Notes under the pieces: generated by a model
Databases searched by the model: none
Told to the model about the DNA's origin: nothing
The model's input: the letters and a program-made list of their open reading frames with translations, nothing else
Part shown: positions 53,800 to 62,749 of the stretch, piece by piece
How positions within the stretch are numbered: position 1 is the stretch's first letter
Layout: the number at the start of each line of letters is the position of its first letter
Origin: Bacillus sp. es.036
GTDB lineage: Bacteria > Bacillota > Bacilli > Bacillales > Guptibacillaceae
Length of the DNA stretch: 64,000 nt
Direction of reading: 5' to 3'
NCBI RefSeq assembly: GCF_002563635.1
Contig: NZ_PDIZ01000001.1
Span: forward strand, 2,542,001 to 2,606,000
Made by a program: the position numbers and the translations under genes

Positions 53800-54816
53800 T
53801 CAAGAATCACCAACTACTTTTAATTTTGTCTTTGATCGTAGAATTTCCTCAGCAGTCTTTAGGTCCTCTCGGATGTTCCTAATATCGTCTTTAGATAAGT
53901 TATATCCGAAACAATTTGCCTGGATGATTTCATCTGGCTCTTTTTTGTACTTGATCCTTAACTTGATCATAGTGGCAACATCTTCAAGCCTAAGTGGTTT
54001 ATTCACTGGCTGCGTGGACTGAGATTCTTTTTGTTTTAACCATTCTGGCGAAGAACTTTTTGAACGCCTTCTAGAAGATGGACCTCTAAATTGGTTATGA
54101 CTATGCTGAGATTCTTCGACCTTTGCCTCCTCCAATGTGCCAACCCCTTTGTTTTTCCATGATTGGAGAATACTTTTCACATAACCCCAGTTAACTTTAT
54201 TCCGATACAAAGACCTCTTCATCGCTTCTATAACCATTTCATCCCCACTATCAGTTATATAAAATACTATTTCCTTATGAATGTGAGGTGGTATTTGCCC
54301 AAAATTCTTTTCATAAAAACGAATGACTTCACTATTTGAATGCTCAGAGGTTGTTGTATCTATCGATTCTTTATCATTCTTTAGTTCTTTAAGTTCTAGA
54401 TCATTATTGTATGTGGCTTTTTGTTGATTTTCTGAAGGTGAAGTGCTGTCGTTTTGTTGTTCGATTGCTGGTGTTTTGTTGTCGGTTACTTCAACATGAG
54501 ATTGATAAACTGCCCAATTATTAACTGTTATAACACTAAATTTGTTGGTGGATTTAATAGTAATTACATTATCTTCCTGCAGTACTTTTAGATAATCTCG
54601 AACTGTTGATTCTTTCATATTTAACTCAGAAGAAGCTTTTTTCCTTCCGAAAACAAACTCCCCAGGTTCCAACTGAACTTTTTGCCTACCTAATCTACAC
54701 TCAGTTCTTTTATGAGTTGATTTCGTTAAACAATAAATAAAAATCTTTAATAACTTTTCATTCTGAAATAGTTCACTATGAAGGATTTTACGATGAAGTT
54801 TTATCCAACCCTGCAT
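53800..54816 (-). CDS. DnaD-domain replication-type protein
   Basis: A 338-residue protein. The N-terminal 110 residues look like the winged helix of phage and ICE replisome organisers (GWIKLHRKILHSELFQNEKLLKIFIYCL). A DnaD-like domain lies near 163-225 (VIRFYEKNFGQIPPHIHKEIVFYITDSGDEMVIEAM, then NWGYVKSILQSWKNKGVGTLEEA). The tail is basic. It may help the excised element replicate. It lies downstream of the excisionase-like gene on the same strand. Confidence 0.75.
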   Translation of the reverse strand: MQGWIKLHRKILHSELFQNEKLLKIFIYCLTKSTHKRTECRLGRQKVQLEPGEFVFGRKKASSELNMKESTVRDYLKVLQEDNVITIKSTNKFSVITVNNWAVYQSHVEVTDNKTPAIEQQNDSTSPSENQQKATYNNDLELKELKNDKESIDTTTSEHSNSEVIRFYEKNFGQIPPHIHKEIVFYITDSGDEMVIEAMKRSLYRNKVNWGYVKSILQSWKNKGVGTLEEAKVEESQHSHNQFRGPSSRRRSKSSSPEWLKQKESQSTQPVNKPLRLEDVATMIKLRIKYKKEPDEIIQANCFGYNLSKDDIRNIREDLKTAEEILRSKTKLKVVGDS

Positions 54817-54855
54817 CTTTTACATCCTTTCAAAATTCTTGATGTTAAATTAAAG

Positions 54856-55041
54856 TCAAATCACCTGATGGTTCATTTCTTGTTCTCGAACCCAAATATC
54901 TATTGTCTCTTTGGAGAAAAAAATTCGTCTTCTAATTCGAAAATGCGGAATTTCTTCTGTTCTAACCATTGTGTAGATGGTGTCATTGCATACACCTAAA
55001 TAATCAGCTGCTTCATTTACAGTTAAGGTTCTTCTTTCCAT
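54856..55041 (-). CDS. Excisionase-like HTH protein
   Basis: A 61-residue MerR/Xis-type DNA-binding protein (TVNEAADYLGVCNDTIYTMVRTEEIPHFRI). Such proteins help excise integrated elements and also act as small regulators. The ATG follows AGGAGAGGATTTTA. It is the first gene of the leftward transcript, divergent from the repressor, with the operator array between them. Confidence 0.75.
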   Translation of the reverse strand: MERRTLTVNEAADYLGVCNDTIYTMVRTEEIPHFRIRRRIFFSKETIDIWVREQEMNHQVI

Positions 55042-55068
55042 TAAAATCCTCTCCTATTTTAGTTTTGA

Positions 55069-55083
55069 TAAATTACTTATCAT
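55069..55083. promoter_or_regulatory. GATAA-N5-TTATC operator copy 1
   Basis: GATAAATTACTTATC, 28 bases upstream of the excisionase-like gene. Confidence 0.55.
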
Positions 55084-55288
55084 TATTGAGATAAAAAAAT
55101 CCCATCAGTGGACTTATTCCATTAGCATCAACTAAATTTTGTGCCATAAATAAACTCTCGATTAGGATTGGTAGTGAATTATTATAATAGTAATCACTAG
55201 AGAATATGCTCTTGTCTCAGGTTAAAGCAACCTTGTTCATACGTTCTCAATAAATAATCGTGTTGTTTCTATCAAATCCCTCCCCACT

Positions 55289-55303
55289 GATAAATAATTT
55301 ATC
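55289..55303. promoter_or_regulatory. GATAA-N5-TTATC operator copy 2
   Basis: GATAAATAATTTATC, 36 bases left of copy 3. Confidence 0.55.
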
Positions 55304-55324
55304 TAACTTAACTAAACCTTACAC

Positions 55325-55395
55325 GATAAAAAACTTATCGTCAATGATTTTTGATAATTTTTTTATCAAAAATAGATAATGATAACTTTTTTATC
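55325..55395. promoter_or_regulatory. GATAA-N5-TTATC operator copies 3-5, 28-bp spacing
   Basis: Three 15-base sites begin at 55325 (GATAAAAAACTTATC), 55353 (GATAATTTTTTTATC) and 55381 (GATAACTTTTTTATC), each 28 bases from the next. A possible promoter of the repressor, TTGATA (55351-55356) and GATAAT (55375-55380), lies within them, so the repressor probably controls itself. Confidence 0.65.
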
Positions 55396-55425
55396 TATAC
55401 TAACGATAGAAGGGGTGTGAAAACC

Positions 55426-55824
55426 TTGTTAAGTAAACGTTTAAAAGTATTGAGAGGATCAAAGACTCAAAATGAAGTTGCTTATGCTCTTGGAATATCC
55501 AGGGCAAGATATTCTCACTATGAAAATGATCATGTTGAGCCGGATATTCAACTCCTAATAAAGATGGCTAATTATTTTAATACAACTATAGATGACCTTC
55601 TTGGGAATAAATCGGAATTGTATGTAGGAGAAATAAAAAAGCCATACAATACTACTGATAAAAATCCTATAAATGAAATCATGCAGTTTCTAAAAAAACA
55701 CGATATTAATGCTGTAAGTTTCTTTGACATCAATAAATGGGAAGCCTTAAAACCTGAACAAATTCGAGAATTAGAAAATTATTTTAATTATTTAGTTCAA
55801 CAAGCTAAAGAAAATGATGAATAA
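55426..55824 (+). CDS. Xre-family repressor
   Basis: About 132 residues from a TTG at 55426, with GAAGGGG 10 bases upstream; a GTG at 55417 is an alternative. The first 60 residues are a Cro/CI-type helix-turn-helix (RLKVLRGSKTQNEVAYALGISRARYSHYENDHVEPDIQLL, then FNTTIDDLLGN). The C-terminal part (about 95-132) is helical. It is the only plus-strand gene among the transfer genes and is divergent from the excisionase-like gene. This is the place of an ICE master repressor such as ImmR; no ImmA-type protease gene is adjacent. Confidence 0.8.
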   Translation: MLSKRLKVLRGSKTQNEVAYALGISRARYSHYENDHVEPDIQLLIKMANYFNTTIDDLLGNKSELYVGEIKKPYNTTDKNPINEIMQFLKKHDINAVSFFDINKWEALKPEQIRELENYFNYLVQQAKENDE

Positions 55825-55956
55825 GAGACTATGTAGCATTTTTTAATTAATAAAGTAAACCCACCAGATCAAAGATTGGTGGGTTTACTTTATGTTTTTA
55901 TAATACTAATAATTCTTTGACTGAGGAATATAGCCATATTAATTATCAATTAGATA

Positions 55957-56922
55957 CTATAAGAATTCCAAATGGTCAATTGGGTTTCTAATTCTAATGC
56001 CCAAATTTTCTTGCGCAATAATGATACCTATTTTACTTACTGTTTTATCTTGTTCATGTCTATTAAAATAAATCAAGAGTTCTAAAATAGTTTTCTTTAT
56101 TGGAAGAGGCAACCATTTAACCACGTTAAATAATTTCACAATTTTTAATGAATAATTATTTATTTCCACAAGTTTATTTTTCAAAAAACTAAGTGCATCA
56201 GTAATTTTTTCAAATTCATAATCATCTGTAACTACTTTGGAACAAGAAAAAAAATCTTCTTTCTTAAAATTAAAATATACATCAACTGCACTACCATTCT
56301 TAGCACCTATAAGATTTATCCCTTGGTAAGATATAAAAGATTCTTCTTCATCGTCAATTTCAATATGAAAGTTCAATTCACTTAACTTATTATCTAGTGA
56401 GAAAAACTCTTCTCTTAATTTGATATAGTTACTGTACTTATTTTGGTTGAATACATAGGTCGTTACCATCGCCTTTATAACCGGTACATTTGTTATCTTA
56501 GCAAAAATTGTTCTATGATTACCGTTATTTGTTTTATAAATATTGTTTCTTTCGTAGTATTCAAATTCAATTGGGTTCGCCTTTCGACAACGATCACTTG
56601 AAAAGAATTGATAATAAGTATGAAGGTCTAGACTTTCCGAAAAATGCTTAAAACAGTTCGACAACTTACTAGCCTCTAAATGTGCTTCTTTTGAATTTAG
56701 GGCTAGATCAAACCAAGGTATACCAGGCTTGGCTCTACTCGTCATTTTTATATTCTGCACGGGAATATCTTTGATAACACGATCACCATCTAAATCATAG
56801 TACACTTGAAACTCAGCTAAATCCAAAGTTTTTTCTGATTTCATATTATCAATATGTTCTTTGGAAACACCCTTTTTCAAAAGTGCATTCTCTAGTTTTA
56901 TTGGTGAATAAAACTCTGTCAT
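55957..56922 (-). CDS. Unknown protein with ParB-like motif
   Basis: About 321 residues. The segment YKTNNGNHRTIFAKITNVPVIKAMV (near 135-160) resembles the GxHR core of the ParB/sulfiredoxin-like nuclease fold. The rest is not recognised. I chose the ATG at 56922; the longer TTG start at 56949 is possible. The GC content is low by eye. It may be cargo of the element. Confidence 0.5.
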   Translation of the reverse strand: MTEFYSPIKLENALLKKGVSKEHIDNMKSEKTLDLAEFQVYYDLDGDRVIKDIPVQNIKMTSRAKPGIPWFDLALNSKEAHLEASKLSNCFKHFSESLDLHTYYQFFSSDRCRKANPIEFEYYERNNIYKTNNGNHRTIFAKITNVPVIKAMVTTYVFNQNKYSNYIKLREEFFSLDNKLSELNFHIEIDDEEESFISYQGINLIGAKNGSAVDVYFNFKKEDFFSCSKVVTDDYEFEKITDALSFLKNKLVEINNYSLKIVKLFNVVKWLPLPIKKTILELLIYFNRHEQDKTVSKIGIIIAQENLGIRIRNPIDHLEFL

Positions 56923-57102
56923 AAGTTCACTTCCCAAATCGAATTTCAAAATCCTTTAAATTAGTTTTTTTCCTTACTTCATTATCCAACTCCAATTATT
57001 TCAAAATTACTCATTAAATTCTATAGTTTTTTTATACATACAGTTCTATATAATAATAAGTCCAAACCGCTAGCAGCACTATACAAATACTTTTCCAAGT
57101 AG

Positions 57103-57552
57103 TTACGAGTGTTTCTTGAGTAAATCTATGTAATAAAAACAGTCGTGTTTTTCTACTTCTTTTATATATTGATTTAATTTTTGCCATTGGGAAACTAATT
57201 TTACAGCGCTCTCCAAGTAAATTTTATTTTTAGCAGCTTCTATAATTAAGTTGGTACAGATCTTTCTTTCCCATTGATCTCTAAAGCCTTCTTTATATAA
57301 TTGAGCCTCTAAGCTTAAATTCAGTCCGTTTTCAATACTATGGTTGTTTCCATTAACTTCTACATCTTCTTTTCTTGGAAGACCTAACATATCCAGTACT
57401 GAATCAATTAACTCAAAAATTTCTTCATCAAACGTTTCGCCTACTTTTACCATAATCGATTGATTTGAAAATATGTTCTTAAAAGATTCTTGCTTTTTAT
57501 AGTAATTTGATAACGTATTAATTACATTTGTAATCGTTGATTGGGTATTCAT
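57103..57552 (-). CDS. Unknown small protein
   Basis: A 149-residue protein without a recognised motif, mainly helical by composition. The ATG at 57552 follows AGGAG. It lies in the same direction as the ParB-like gene, with 180 bases between. Confidence 0.5.
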   Translation of the reverse strand: MNTQSTITNVINTLSNYYKKQESFKNIFSNQSIMVKVGETFDEEIFELIDSVLDMLGLPRKEDVEVNGNNHSIENGLNLSLEAQLYKEGFRDQWERKICTNLIIEAAKNKIYLESAVKLVSQWQKLNQYIKEVEKHDCFYYIDLLKKHS

Positions 57553-57561
57553 ACAATTCAA

Positions 57562-58043
57562 CTCCTAAATATTATTGTTGAATTGTATCACAGGGCACCT
57601 TTTTATAAGAAAACATATATACCCTTATCTGTTACCTTTTCGGAAATAATACAAGCAACCTAGTATATCAATTTGGTCTCACTTAGTATTCCTCTTCCCA
57701 TTTCATAAAAGAAGCAATTAATGCTGGTGTTAAATTCTTAAAGGCTGCCGTTTTAAAGTGGTAAATACAAAATAGTAAAGATAATGGCATGCCAATTGAG
57801 AGGAATACCAGCGTGCCTTAATTATGTTTTTAATATTATGACATAGGTAACTATATGCACCTCTTATTAACGCAAAGCTCCGGATTACGGAAGGTAATAA
57901 ACTCCTCTTTTAAATCCTTCTGACGCTTTTTTTACCTTATGTAATGACCTGCTTTTAAAATCTCAATAACTATAAAGTTAGAAAGCCAATAAATACAATA
58001 GCAACCAGGTTAGCTATTATTTACTGCCTTTTAACGTTGTGAA
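57562..58043. other. Intergenic stretch, nothing recognised
   Basis: No ORF or RNA gene was supported. Short stretches look like worn coding sequence on the minus strand near 57,770-57,840, but I cannot assign them. Confidence 0.35.
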
Positions 58044-58072
58044 TTGTCAAAAACTTGCTTGATAGATATAAT
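58044..58072 (+). promoter_or_regulatory. Sigma-A-type promoter of the lipoprotein gene
   Basis: TTGTCA (58044-58049) and TATAAT (58067-58072) are 17 bases apart, 58 bases before the start. Confidence 0.75.
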
Positions 58073-58130
58073 AAAGAAATTAAATGAAAACGGGGGTAAC
58101 TATAAAAGAAAATCGATTGGAGCGGAGTAA

Positions 58131-58856
58131 ATGAAGAAGGTTTGGATAATAGGATGCATGATCTTATTTTTGGCAGCCTGTGGACAGGATAGGGTACAGG
58201 AGAATGTTTCGTCCGAACCGAAGAGAGGAACGAGCGAAACGATAACAAACCCCAAAAAAATGGACACCAATGAACATGAACCGGGTACGAAATCGGTGGA
58301 AGGTATAGATGAGAGCGGAGAACAAACCATTACTTATTATTTCCATGATGTAGATTCACTTCCAAGTACAGAGAGTTTCATTGAAGCAGTAGAAGCGATA
58401 TTTGGTCCCGATCGCTATTACTATGAATACTCTAAAGAGTCGATTTCTGAGTTTGATGAGATGGTTACCTCCAATGATAGAAATGATTATGTGTTCAATT
58501 TTGATACTGAAAATGGAAATATTATTAAAGATTATGGCGGCGGGATTATTATAGATTTAGAGCTGGACCCAACCTACGACCCAAGAATGGAAATGATTGA
58601 TTTAATCCATTACTTAAAATTAAGTGATTTAATCAGAGAATTTTGGCCAACAGATGAGAATTCCCAAACTGATTACTACTACACGATTAATTTATATAAT
58701 GCACGAGAATCAGGTATGAATTATGAAAAGCCGGCTGTCATTTGGAAATTACGTGGTCGTACAATAAAAGAAATGGATTTCTCCAATAAAAAGGACATTC
58801 TAGCGTCTATTCACCGCTATGGTAAATATGAAGGCATGTTTCCTCCAGTCGACTAA
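58131..58856 (+). CDS. Lipoprotein, unknown function
   Basis: A 241-residue lipoprotein with the signal MKKVWIIGCMILFLAACGQ (lipobox LAAC, cysteine 17), a polar linker (20-65) and an acidic C-terminal domain (about 70-241). No family was recognised. The ATG follows GGAGCGGAGTAA. It has its own good promoter and terminator and runs against its neighbours. Confidence 0.7.
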   Translation: MKKVWIIGCMILFLAACGQDRVQENVSSEPKRGTSETITNPKKMDTNEHEPGTKSVEGIDESGEQTITYYFHDVDSLPSTESFIEAVEAIFGPDRYYYEYSKESISEFDEMVTSNDRNDYVFNFDTENGNIIKDYGGGIIIDLELDPTYDPRMEMIDLIHYLKLSDLIREFWPTDENSQTDYYYTINLYNARESGMNYEKPAVIWKLRGRTIKEMDFSNKKDILASIHRYGKYEGMFPPVD

Positions 58857-58971
58857 GTTTTTTTGATTAACCATATATTATTAGTTCGGGTTGTTTTTTC
58901 TCTTAATCCACCTTTTAATAAGTTTGTGTAAAAACACCCTTTTTAGGTCTGTTTAGTAACAGAACCACATT

Positions 58972-59010
58972 AAGACGATGCGTCGATTAAGGGCCATCGT
59001 CTTGTAAATA
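58972..59010 (+). terminator. Terminator past the lipoprotein gene
   Basis: AAGACGATG / CATCGTCTT with a 14-base loop, followed by AAATAATTT; the rest of 58,857-59,211 holds nothing I recognise. Confidence 0.5.
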
Positions 59011-59211
59011 ATTTATTCTTATGAAACCAAGTGGCTTAAGTCACTCTTTCAGCAAATGGTGTAGCGTCAGGAAAATACGGATTTAAAATACAAATATGAA
59101 TATGAAAAAGCCTAATTACTTGGTATTATAAATGAGAAATTAGGCTTTAGTTACTTCCACTATAGCTCCGACATTATTAAGCAAGACCACCGAATACTTA
59201 TGTAAATACTT

Positions 59212-60237
59212 TTAACAAAGACTAGTATTTAAAATACGTGCTTTTAATTGTTCAATTGTTAAATACTCTCCATTTTCTTTACGATGAAGCATTGCATGGC
59301 AATTTGGACAAACAGGAATAAGATCATGGACCGGGTCAACAATATAGCAGTGTTGTATTTCGTGAAGTGGTTTAAGATGATGAACATGAATAAAATCTTT
59401 CCCTACTTCTCCATATGTTTTTTCAAAGTCTAATTCACAGACCTGACATTGGACCCCATAATGCTCCATACATTGTTTGCGAGCAATGGGGTTACGCTCA
59501 TATACATTTACTGCAATGGTTTTAAGGTTTCCTTCTTCTAACGTTTCATGGACTTCCTCGGGGTAGTATTCTTTAGTTAAATCTTTTTCAAAGAAGGACA
59601 TGATATAATGACCAAGTTCTCCAGTAAGTTTCATTGATCCTTGAATATTCCCTCTCAAACCATGGTTACGAAGTTTTTCAAGAGATAACTCAGTTGTTTC
59701 CACCTCATCTACAAAGCGAAATCGAGTCCACTCCCATTGTTTAGAGTCCTTTAATTTATCTTTATCGAGCCAAAACATTTTATTATATTCAACAGTATCA
59801 GGTCGTACTGTCCCTTCGATTACTTCAACTTTATAACGTACTCTTCTAACATTACCCGAAACGTACAAATATAAGATATCTCCATTTTCATAGTTAAACG
59901 AACGTTTCCATTCTAATGTTTCATATAGGCTAAATGCACTCTCTAAATCAAATTCACGGGGATTAGCTGGCACTAGCCAAATCCGTCTGGCATTATGATG
60001 ACCTCTTTCTTCAAGTTCATATCGACGCTTCGATGCAATGTGATTAGGCGCAACAAATCGATACTCGTCTTTACCTTTAGTGTATGGGATGTTATATACA
60101 TAGCCTCGTTCAATAGGGTCAAAGCATTTAGATATAGCTGTGCTAAGGTGCTCTGCTAGAAATCTAGCTGCTTCTTGAATACTTGTTGCTTCGAACAAAA
60201 CCTGGTCATTTTTTAGAATAGTTATTGTACTAGCCAT
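59212..60237 (-). CDS. EVE-like domain plus HNH endonuclease
   Basis: A 341-residue protein. The middle (about 83-145) has an EVE/PUA-like pattern, RIWLVPANPREFDLESAFS, then GDILYLYVSGNVRRVRYKVEVIEG, a fold that reads modified bases. The C-terminus (about 265-330) is an HNH nuclease with CQVCELDF, HVHHLKPL and PVCPNCHAMLH (two CxxC pairs that bind zinc and the HH catalytic motif). Together this suggests a modification-dependent restriction enzyme. I chose the ATG at 60237, 8 bases after GAAAGAGGT. The target modification is not visible. Confidence 0.75.
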   Translation of the reverse strand: MASTITILKNDQVLFEATSIQEAARFLAEHLSTAISKCFDPIERGYVYNIPYTKGKDEYRFVAPNHIASKRRYELEERGHHNARRIWLVPANPREFDLESAFSLYETLEWKRSFNYENGDILYLYVSGNVRRVRYKVEVIEGTVRPDTVEYNKMFWLDKDKLKDSKQWEWTRFRFVDEVETTELSLEKLRNHGLRGNIQGSMKLTGELGHYIMSFFEKDLTKEYYPEEVHETLEEGNLKTIAVNVYERNPIARKQCMEHYGVQCQVCELDFEKTYGEVGKDFIHVHHLKPLHEIQHCYIVDPVHDLIPVCPNCHAMLHRKENGEYLTIEQLKARILNTSLC

Positions 60238-60648
60238 ATATTTACCTCTTTCAATTATGATTTTCAAAAGAAAAATTAAGGTTATCAACAATTTCTCTTC
60301 CTAACATCTTGGTTATAAAACCTCTCTTAAATACTGTATTAGTCAGCTCGTTCGCACACTATTAGCTTAGCTTTTTAAATTCTGTCATTCTAAGCTACTG
60401 CTACTGGATCACTCCGCAGATAGTCCCTAAAAGCATATGCTTTGCTAGCTCTTTACTATATTTGTTACACACGTATAGATGTTGATCAATTCAATTTGTG
60501 CTGTTGTTATGCCATAGAGTTAAGTTAACTTAACTTATCTTTTCTCCCGAAATCTGTCTAAGCAGTCACATCTACCTTCAAAACTCCATCCTTCTTGGTG
60601 AAAGTACCCTATCTTTTCACGAGCTTGAATAACTTTAGATAGTCCTCT
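60238..60648. other. Intergenic stretch, nothing recognised
   Basis: About 410 AT-rich bases without a supported gene. TAAGTTAACTTAACTTA-like repeats near 60,522-60,538 are short and unassigned. Confidence 0.35.
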
Positions 60649-61359
60649 TTAAAAAACTGGACGTTTGGCATCGTTAAGTATATTTAGTAAGTCCACAGCT
60701 GCCTTCCTGCGTCTCTCAGAGTCCTCGGAGTTCATTTCTTCTTCCAATATTTCTAATGCTGTTAATCCAAGAGATTCCATTCGGCTCAGCAAATCTTTGT
60801 TATCTAAGGATGTTAAGTGCATGTTACTCTCATCACATAGTGTCGAACTTTGGAATGTTTGGTTAGGTTCATTAGTTTCTTCTTTCCAACCTAATATCTC
60901 AGGTATGCCAGAAGTTATAAAGGGGTGTGGAAACTTCGTAACTGTCGTCATATTTCTTAGTAATGATTTTACACTTTCATTCAATCTGTCTCTATTAACC
61001 ATATCTACCCATACACAAGAGCGTCGATGAAACCATACCCCTTCGTTTACTTCTTCTGCAACGTATTCATCAACTATACCAATATGAATGAATCCATCCG
61101 TATTTATCAGGACTATATCTCCCTTTTTCATCACTTTTGAAAAAGTATTTAGGGTACCCAAGTTAGTTGACAAAGATCTGCCTTCATAACCATATTTATC
61201 TGCTAATTCAAGTCTGATTTCTTCTTTATCCAAATTGCTCATATCAGGTACTTTGCTCCATCCAATCTGTACATATCCTTTGTAAAGGAAATCTGACGCT
61301 CGCTCTTCATTTTCCGGTTTTGTTTTCATTTGAAAGAGATTAATGTTGTAAAGATCCAT
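60649..61359 (-). CDS. PUA-like domain protein, restriction-associated type
   Basis: A 236-residue protein. Residues 1-125 match the PUA-like domain at the N-terminus of many Mrr- and McrB-type restriction proteins: NINLFQ, FLYKGYVQIGWSKVPDMS, TFSKVMKKGDIVLINTDGFIHIG. The C-terminal part (about 170-236) is helical, and no nuclease motif was seen. It may be a reader that works with the neighbouring EVE-HNH enzyme. The ATG follows TTGGAGGTTTTCGA. Confidence 0.6.
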   Translation of the reverse strand: MDLYNINLFQMKTKPENEERASDFLYKGYVQIGWSKVPDMSNLDKEEIRLELADKYGYEGRSLSTNLGTLNTFSKVMKKGDIVLINTDGFIHIGIVDEYVAEEVNEGVWFHRRSCVWVDMVNRDRLNESVKSLLRNMTTVTKFPHPFITSGIPEILGWKEETNEPNQTFQSSTLCDESNMHLTSLDNKDLLSRMESLGLTALEILEEEMNSEDSERRRKAAVDLLNILNDAKRPVF

Positions 61360-61627
61360 TCGAAAACCTCCAATTATTAATTTTTTTATTAACTTGATAA
61401 TACAAGAGCGTAATCATTCGTGTCAATTCGTAATTAGTATCGTTTATAATTTTATTACGGAAAAATACAAATTAATACGTATAGTCTAATCCGAATAAAT
61501 AGATATGCTTAACCTGAAAGGGACTGTTATAGAAGATTATTTATTTGGGGACGGCTTCCATGAATTTCAGCCATTATCCTATTATATTTATTAGCAACAC
61601 CTAATCATCTTTTGGACTGAACAAATT
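61360..61627. other. Intergenic stretch, nothing recognised
   Basis: AT-rich sequence without a supported gene. It should include the promoter of the PUA-like gene. Confidence 0.35.
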
Positions 61628-61672
61628 TAAAACAGCACATCAATTCCTCTCGGATTGATGTGCCGTTTGTTG
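61628..61672. terminator. Terminator-like hairpin
   Basis: AAACAGCACATCAAT / ATTGATGTGCCGTTT, 15 pairs with one mismatch, with T residues on both sides. It lies about 190 bases past the stop of the HEPN-like gene. Confidence 0.65.
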
Positions 61673-61856
61673 CTTGCAACTATATTCAACTTGTCCTCCG
61701 GGCATTTCCTACGCTCTCATAAGTCACTTAATTAAAAAAATTTCATTTTTTTAATTGAGGACTATTGCCCCCATTTGTTTAAGTACATTTTTTATAATAT
61801 TAAACATAATATTTTCTAAAAATTCTTCTCTGTGTCTTTATCTAAAATCTCAATAA

Positions 61857-62468
61857 TTATTTAAACATAAGCATTTTAGAAGCATTCTCTTGAACTGTTG
61901 AATATAATCGTTGGTCGTTATGTCTGTCACCATCTTTATATTCATTTATTGTTTCAATCCAATTGATAATACCTGATAATACAGCTATGCAATATTTTTC
62001 GGGATTTACATATGCAGTTTTACCTACTTGATTAAAAATGAGATTAGGGTCATTTTTAAACTCGACATTTTCTATATTTAAAATTTGATCTTTATATTTT
62101 TCATAATTACCTGTACCACTTTGAACAACTTGTGATGATAAATTTCCATTACCATCATGCAGAATTGCACATCGTAAAGCGTATGCGTTTACTCCTGAAA
62201 AAAAGACGTGTGTATGAAATTCAATATCTTCTGGTTTTAAAGGTGGTCTATTTATCCATTCTTCTAAGGTTTTAGCAATAAATCCCTTCCGACGACTGAG
62301 CGTAGGTTGATACTCTTTAACATATTTGTTAAACCATGTTATATAATTTGTACTACCTCTTTTACCTTCTAAGGATGTACAAATATCAGGTAACGTACAA
62401 GCACACATCACCGACAGAATCCAGTTTTTCTCTTCTATTCCAGATTCTAAAGCTTTAATTAAAGGCAT
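61857..62468 (-). CDS. HEPN-like protein, unknown
   Basis: A 203-residue helical protein. ALRCAILHDGNG (near 97-108) has the R-x4-H pattern of HEPN ribonuclease-type proteins. I chose the ATG at 62468, 6 bases after GAGGAG; a longer TTG reading is less likely. HEPN proteins often act as toxins or abortive-infection effectors. No antitoxin-like gene lies next to it. The single motif makes this a tentative call. Confidence 0.5.
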   Translation of the reverse strand: MPLIKALESGIEEKNWILSVMCACTLPDICTSLEGKRGSTNYITWFNKYVKEYQPTLSRRKGFIAKTLEEWINRPPLKPEDIEFHTHVFFSGVNAYALRCAILHDGNGNLSSQVVQSGTGNYEKYKDQILNIENVEFKNDPNLIFNQVGKTAYVNPEKYCIAVLSGIINWIETINEYKDGDRHNDQRLYSTVQENASKMLMFK

Positions 62469-62749
62469 GAAATGCTCCTCTAAGTTAATCTTCAATCACC
62501 ACCCTGAAGTGTTGTATGTTATATTACATAACCTACTCTGGTTCAACATCGATTTTCAATTAGAACTAAGAAGCCAGTCATTTTGTTGTTTTAATAGCAT
62601 ATCCTCCATAAGTTATCAAAACCCCAATGGACACTTAACTTTTACCCTATTAACTAACTGCTATTGAGCTAACCAGCCCCGTTAGTTAAAAAGCGGTCGT
62701 CTAGATAGAACAGGTGTTTCGAGTTCACTGAATAAATATTTAACTTATA

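Noticed and set aside
58021-58346. Three overlapping minus-strand frames opposite the 58,131 lipoprotein gene
   Set aside because: The plus-strand gene has a consensus promoter, ribosome site and lipobox; the minus frames have none.
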